Source of the DNA: Phycisphaerales bacterium UBA3190
GTDB lineage: Bacteria; Planctomycetota; Phycisphaerae; Phycisphaerales; UBA1924
Length of the DNA: 6,891 nt
Assembly: GCA_002364005.1 (NCBI GenBank)
Contig: DEXG01000016.1
Location: 732-7,622, forward strand
Reading direction: 5' to 3'
Every line of letters starts with the position of its first letter. Position 1 is the first letter of the stretch. The position numbers were made by a program, and so were the translations under genes. Shown here piece by piece: positions 5,659 to 6,891 of the stretch. A model generated the notes under the pieces. That model saw nothing but the letters and a program-made list of their open reading frames with translations. It was not told the origin of the DNA and did not search any database.

Positions 5659-6690
5659 TCACGCCGCCTGCGTGTATCGCACACTCGCCTGCTCGTCGAT
5701 GAAGCGGCGTGCGATCTCCTCAAGACCCATGATCTTGAGCGTGTTCACATCGTCCTGCTGGTTGTGCTCGCGGATCGCGTTGAACTCGCGTTCGTTGGCG
5801 AAGAACGCGTCGGCGATCTCGGGGTCAAAGTGGCTCCCGCGCAGACTCTGGATCAGGTTGCTGGTCTGCTCGTGGCTCATCGCCTCTTTGTAGACCCGCT
5901 TGCTCGTCACCGCGTCGTAGAAGTCCGCCAGCGCCACGATGCGGGCCGCCAGCGAGATCTCCCCGCCCGTGAGCCCGAAGGGGTAGCCCGTGCCGTCCCA
6001 CTTCTCGTGGTGCTGCAGCGCGATCTCCACGCCCATATCGATGAACTCGTCGGCCCCGATCTTGCTGCGAATCGCCAGCAGCGTATCCGCACCGATCAGG
6101 GTGTGCTTCTCCATGATCTCCCGTTCCTCGGGGGTCAGGCGACCGGGCTTGAGCAGGATCGAATCGGGGATCCCCACCTTGCCGATGTCGTGCAGCGACG
6201 AGGCCAGCACGATGCGGTCGATCCACTTGGCGTTGATCTCTTCGTGATGCGGGCCGATCGCGTCGGCCAGCACCCGGGCGTAGAGCCCGATGCGTTCAAG
6301 ATGCGCCCCGGTATCGGTGTCGCGATAGTCGGCCAGCTTGGCCAGCCCAAAGATCAACGCGTTGCGTTTGGCCAGCCCCGCCCGCACCTGCCGACCGACC
6401 TCGTTGCTCAGTTCCTCATTGGCCTGCTCGAGCGTGTCCTTATAACGACGCGAGGCCAGATAGAGCACCAGGCCCGTCAGCATGAACACGCCGAAGGCGA
6501 TGGTCATGCGAAAGAGGAACAGGCGATCAGCGCTGACCGGCGAGAGCACGAACTCGTGACGCAGCCAAGCGTCCACGATAAACTCGGCGGCCACAAGCAC
6601 CGCGGCCTGAAAAATCAGGATCCCCAGCACGAACGATTTGCGGTCGCGAGGCCGGAACTGCCATTCGAGTTTTTTCTTGGGGGTGCTCAC
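5659..6690 (-). CDS. Membrane-anchored HD-GYP domain protein, probable cyclic di-GMP phosphodiesterase
   Basis: HD-GYP proteins hydrolyse cyclic di-GMP, lowering this second messenger of motility and attachment. The 343-residue product has a basic N-terminus, two membrane segments (about 20-40 and 57-79) with a short loop between, a charged probable coiled-coil linker (about 82-108), and the catalytic domain (about 110-310). Visible motifs are GAHLERI (His130), HDIGKVGIPD (His167-Asp168), His196, HHEKWDGTGYP (His227, His228; GYP at 235-237) and ALAD (Asp256). The residue four before His130 is Asp, where some trinuclear-metal members have Glu. No PAS, GAF or receiver domain is seen, so the signal may be sensed through the membrane segments. 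The start is GTG at 6690: an in-frame TGA lies just upstream and no in-frame ATG occurs before residue 62. The Shine-Dalgarno is weak. It ends 20 nt before the amidohydrolase ATG. Confidence 0.93.
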   Translation of the reverse strand: MSTPKKKLEWQFRPRDRKSFVLGILIFQAAVLVAAEFIVDAWLRHEFVLSPVSADRLFLFRMTIAFGVFMLTGLVLYLASRRYKDTLEQANEELSNEVGRQVRAGLAKRNALIFGLAKLADYRDTDTGAHLERIGLYARVLADAIGPHHEEINAKWIDRIVLASSLHDIGKVGIPDSILLKPGRLTPEEREIMEKHTLIGADTLLAIRSKIGADEFIDMGVEIALQHHEKWDGTGYPFGLTGGEISLAARIVALADFYDAVTSKRVYKEAMSHEQTSNLIQSLRGSHFDPEIADAFFANEREFNAIREHNQQDDVNTLKIMGLEEIARRFIDEQASVRYTQAA

Positions 6691-6736
6691 GATGCCAGCA
6701 TCGGCTCATCGCCATTCAGGCATCGCTTGTGCCAAC

Positions 6737-6753
6737 GAATCCGCACCGGATTC
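6737..6753. other. Small hairpin in the leader region of the HD-GYP gene
   Basis: GAATCC (6737-6742) and GGATTC (6748-6753) form a perfect 6-bp stem with a 5-base loop. It lies in the 128-bp gap (6691-6818) before the HD-GYP gene and has no T-tract. I see no cyclic di-GMP riboswitch consensus and no convincing promoter there. Confidence 0.3.
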
Positions 6754-6818
6754 TCTCCGCCCTGCCGACTGTGCCGATGGGGTCGGTCAAACCCGTGATA
6801 TCCGGACCCATCCGCGAT

Positions 6819-6891
6819 TTACGGACCCAGCACCCGCTCGCACGCGTCCATGGCCTGCTCGACGAGCATGCTCGCATCGGCGTATGACGGG
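6819..6891 (-). CDS. C-terminal 23 codons of an unidentified gene (5' part outside window)
   Basis: One frame is open from the right edge to a TAA at 6821-6819 and encodes a peptide ending SMLVEQAMDACERVLGP. The codons end mostly in G or C, like the other - strand genes, and the peptide has the look of an amphipathic C-terminal helix, so I take it as the end of a real gene. The fragment is too short to name. Its stop lies 128 bp before the HD-GYP start. Confidence 0.6.
   Translation of the reverse strand, partial: PSYADASMLVEQAMDACERVLGP

Noticed and set aside
4646..5702. Two overlapping + strand frames of 310-320 codons opposite the amidohydrolase
   Set aside because: They overlap each other in different frames and lie opposite a gene with every M20 motif in place.
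5617..6798. A 393-codon open frame on the + strand opposite the HD-GYP gene
   Set aside because: The - strand frame carries the complete HD-GYP motif set; this one shows no family features and is a shadow.
6691..6818. Possible cyclic di-GMP riboswitch before the HD-GYP gene
   Set aside because: The only structure seen is a 6-bp hairpin; I could find none of the conserved bases of the known cyclic di-GMP aptamers.

Overview
The window looks like chromosomal DNA of a planctomycete, most likely of the Phycisphaerae type. This rests on inference: a secreted protein ending in dockerin/EF-hand-like calcium loops, small lipoproteins of no known family, high-GC genes, and dispersed palindromic repeats of a kind I recall from planctomycete genomes. 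No rRNA or other taxonomic marker is present.

Layout. Bases 1-1456 read on the + strand and are relatively AT-rich (hand-counted 60-base blocks average in the 40s percent GC). They hold the 3' part of a gene for a dockerin-like protein, then, after a 1-nt gap, a small lipoprotein gene and a strong intrinsic terminator. Bases 1457-1658 carry no gene but hold a split palindromic repeat and a (CTGATGG)4 tandem repeat. From 1659 to the right edge every gene reads on the - strand in DNA of about 65% GC. In transcription order (right to left) these are the last 23 codons of an unidentified gene, a membrane-anchored HD-GYP phosphodiesterase, an M20-family amidohydrolase, a small lipoprotein with its own promoter and terminator, a Phd/YefM antitoxin with a VapC-type PIN toxin, and uvrC.

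How the genes relate. The HD-GYP and amidohydrolase genes are adjacent or overlapping and may share a transcript. The lipoprotein gene is a separate unit, with a palindrome-rich promoter upstream and a hairpin plus T-tract downstream. The antitoxin promoter lies just beyond that terminator and may give a leaderless mRNA. The toxin start overlaps the antitoxin stop by one base. uvrC follows after 60 nt with no clear promoter, so it may be read from the toxin-antitoxin transcript.

Most of the content belongs to known families, and I do not see a convincing new multi-gene system. The points most worth checking are the unusually compact UvrC (no C-terminal HhH region and a short stretch before the RNase H-like domain), its position behind the toxin-antitoxin pair with a dispersed repeat in the junction, the split palindrome at 1493-1585, and the nested inverted repeats at the 4355-4389 promoter.
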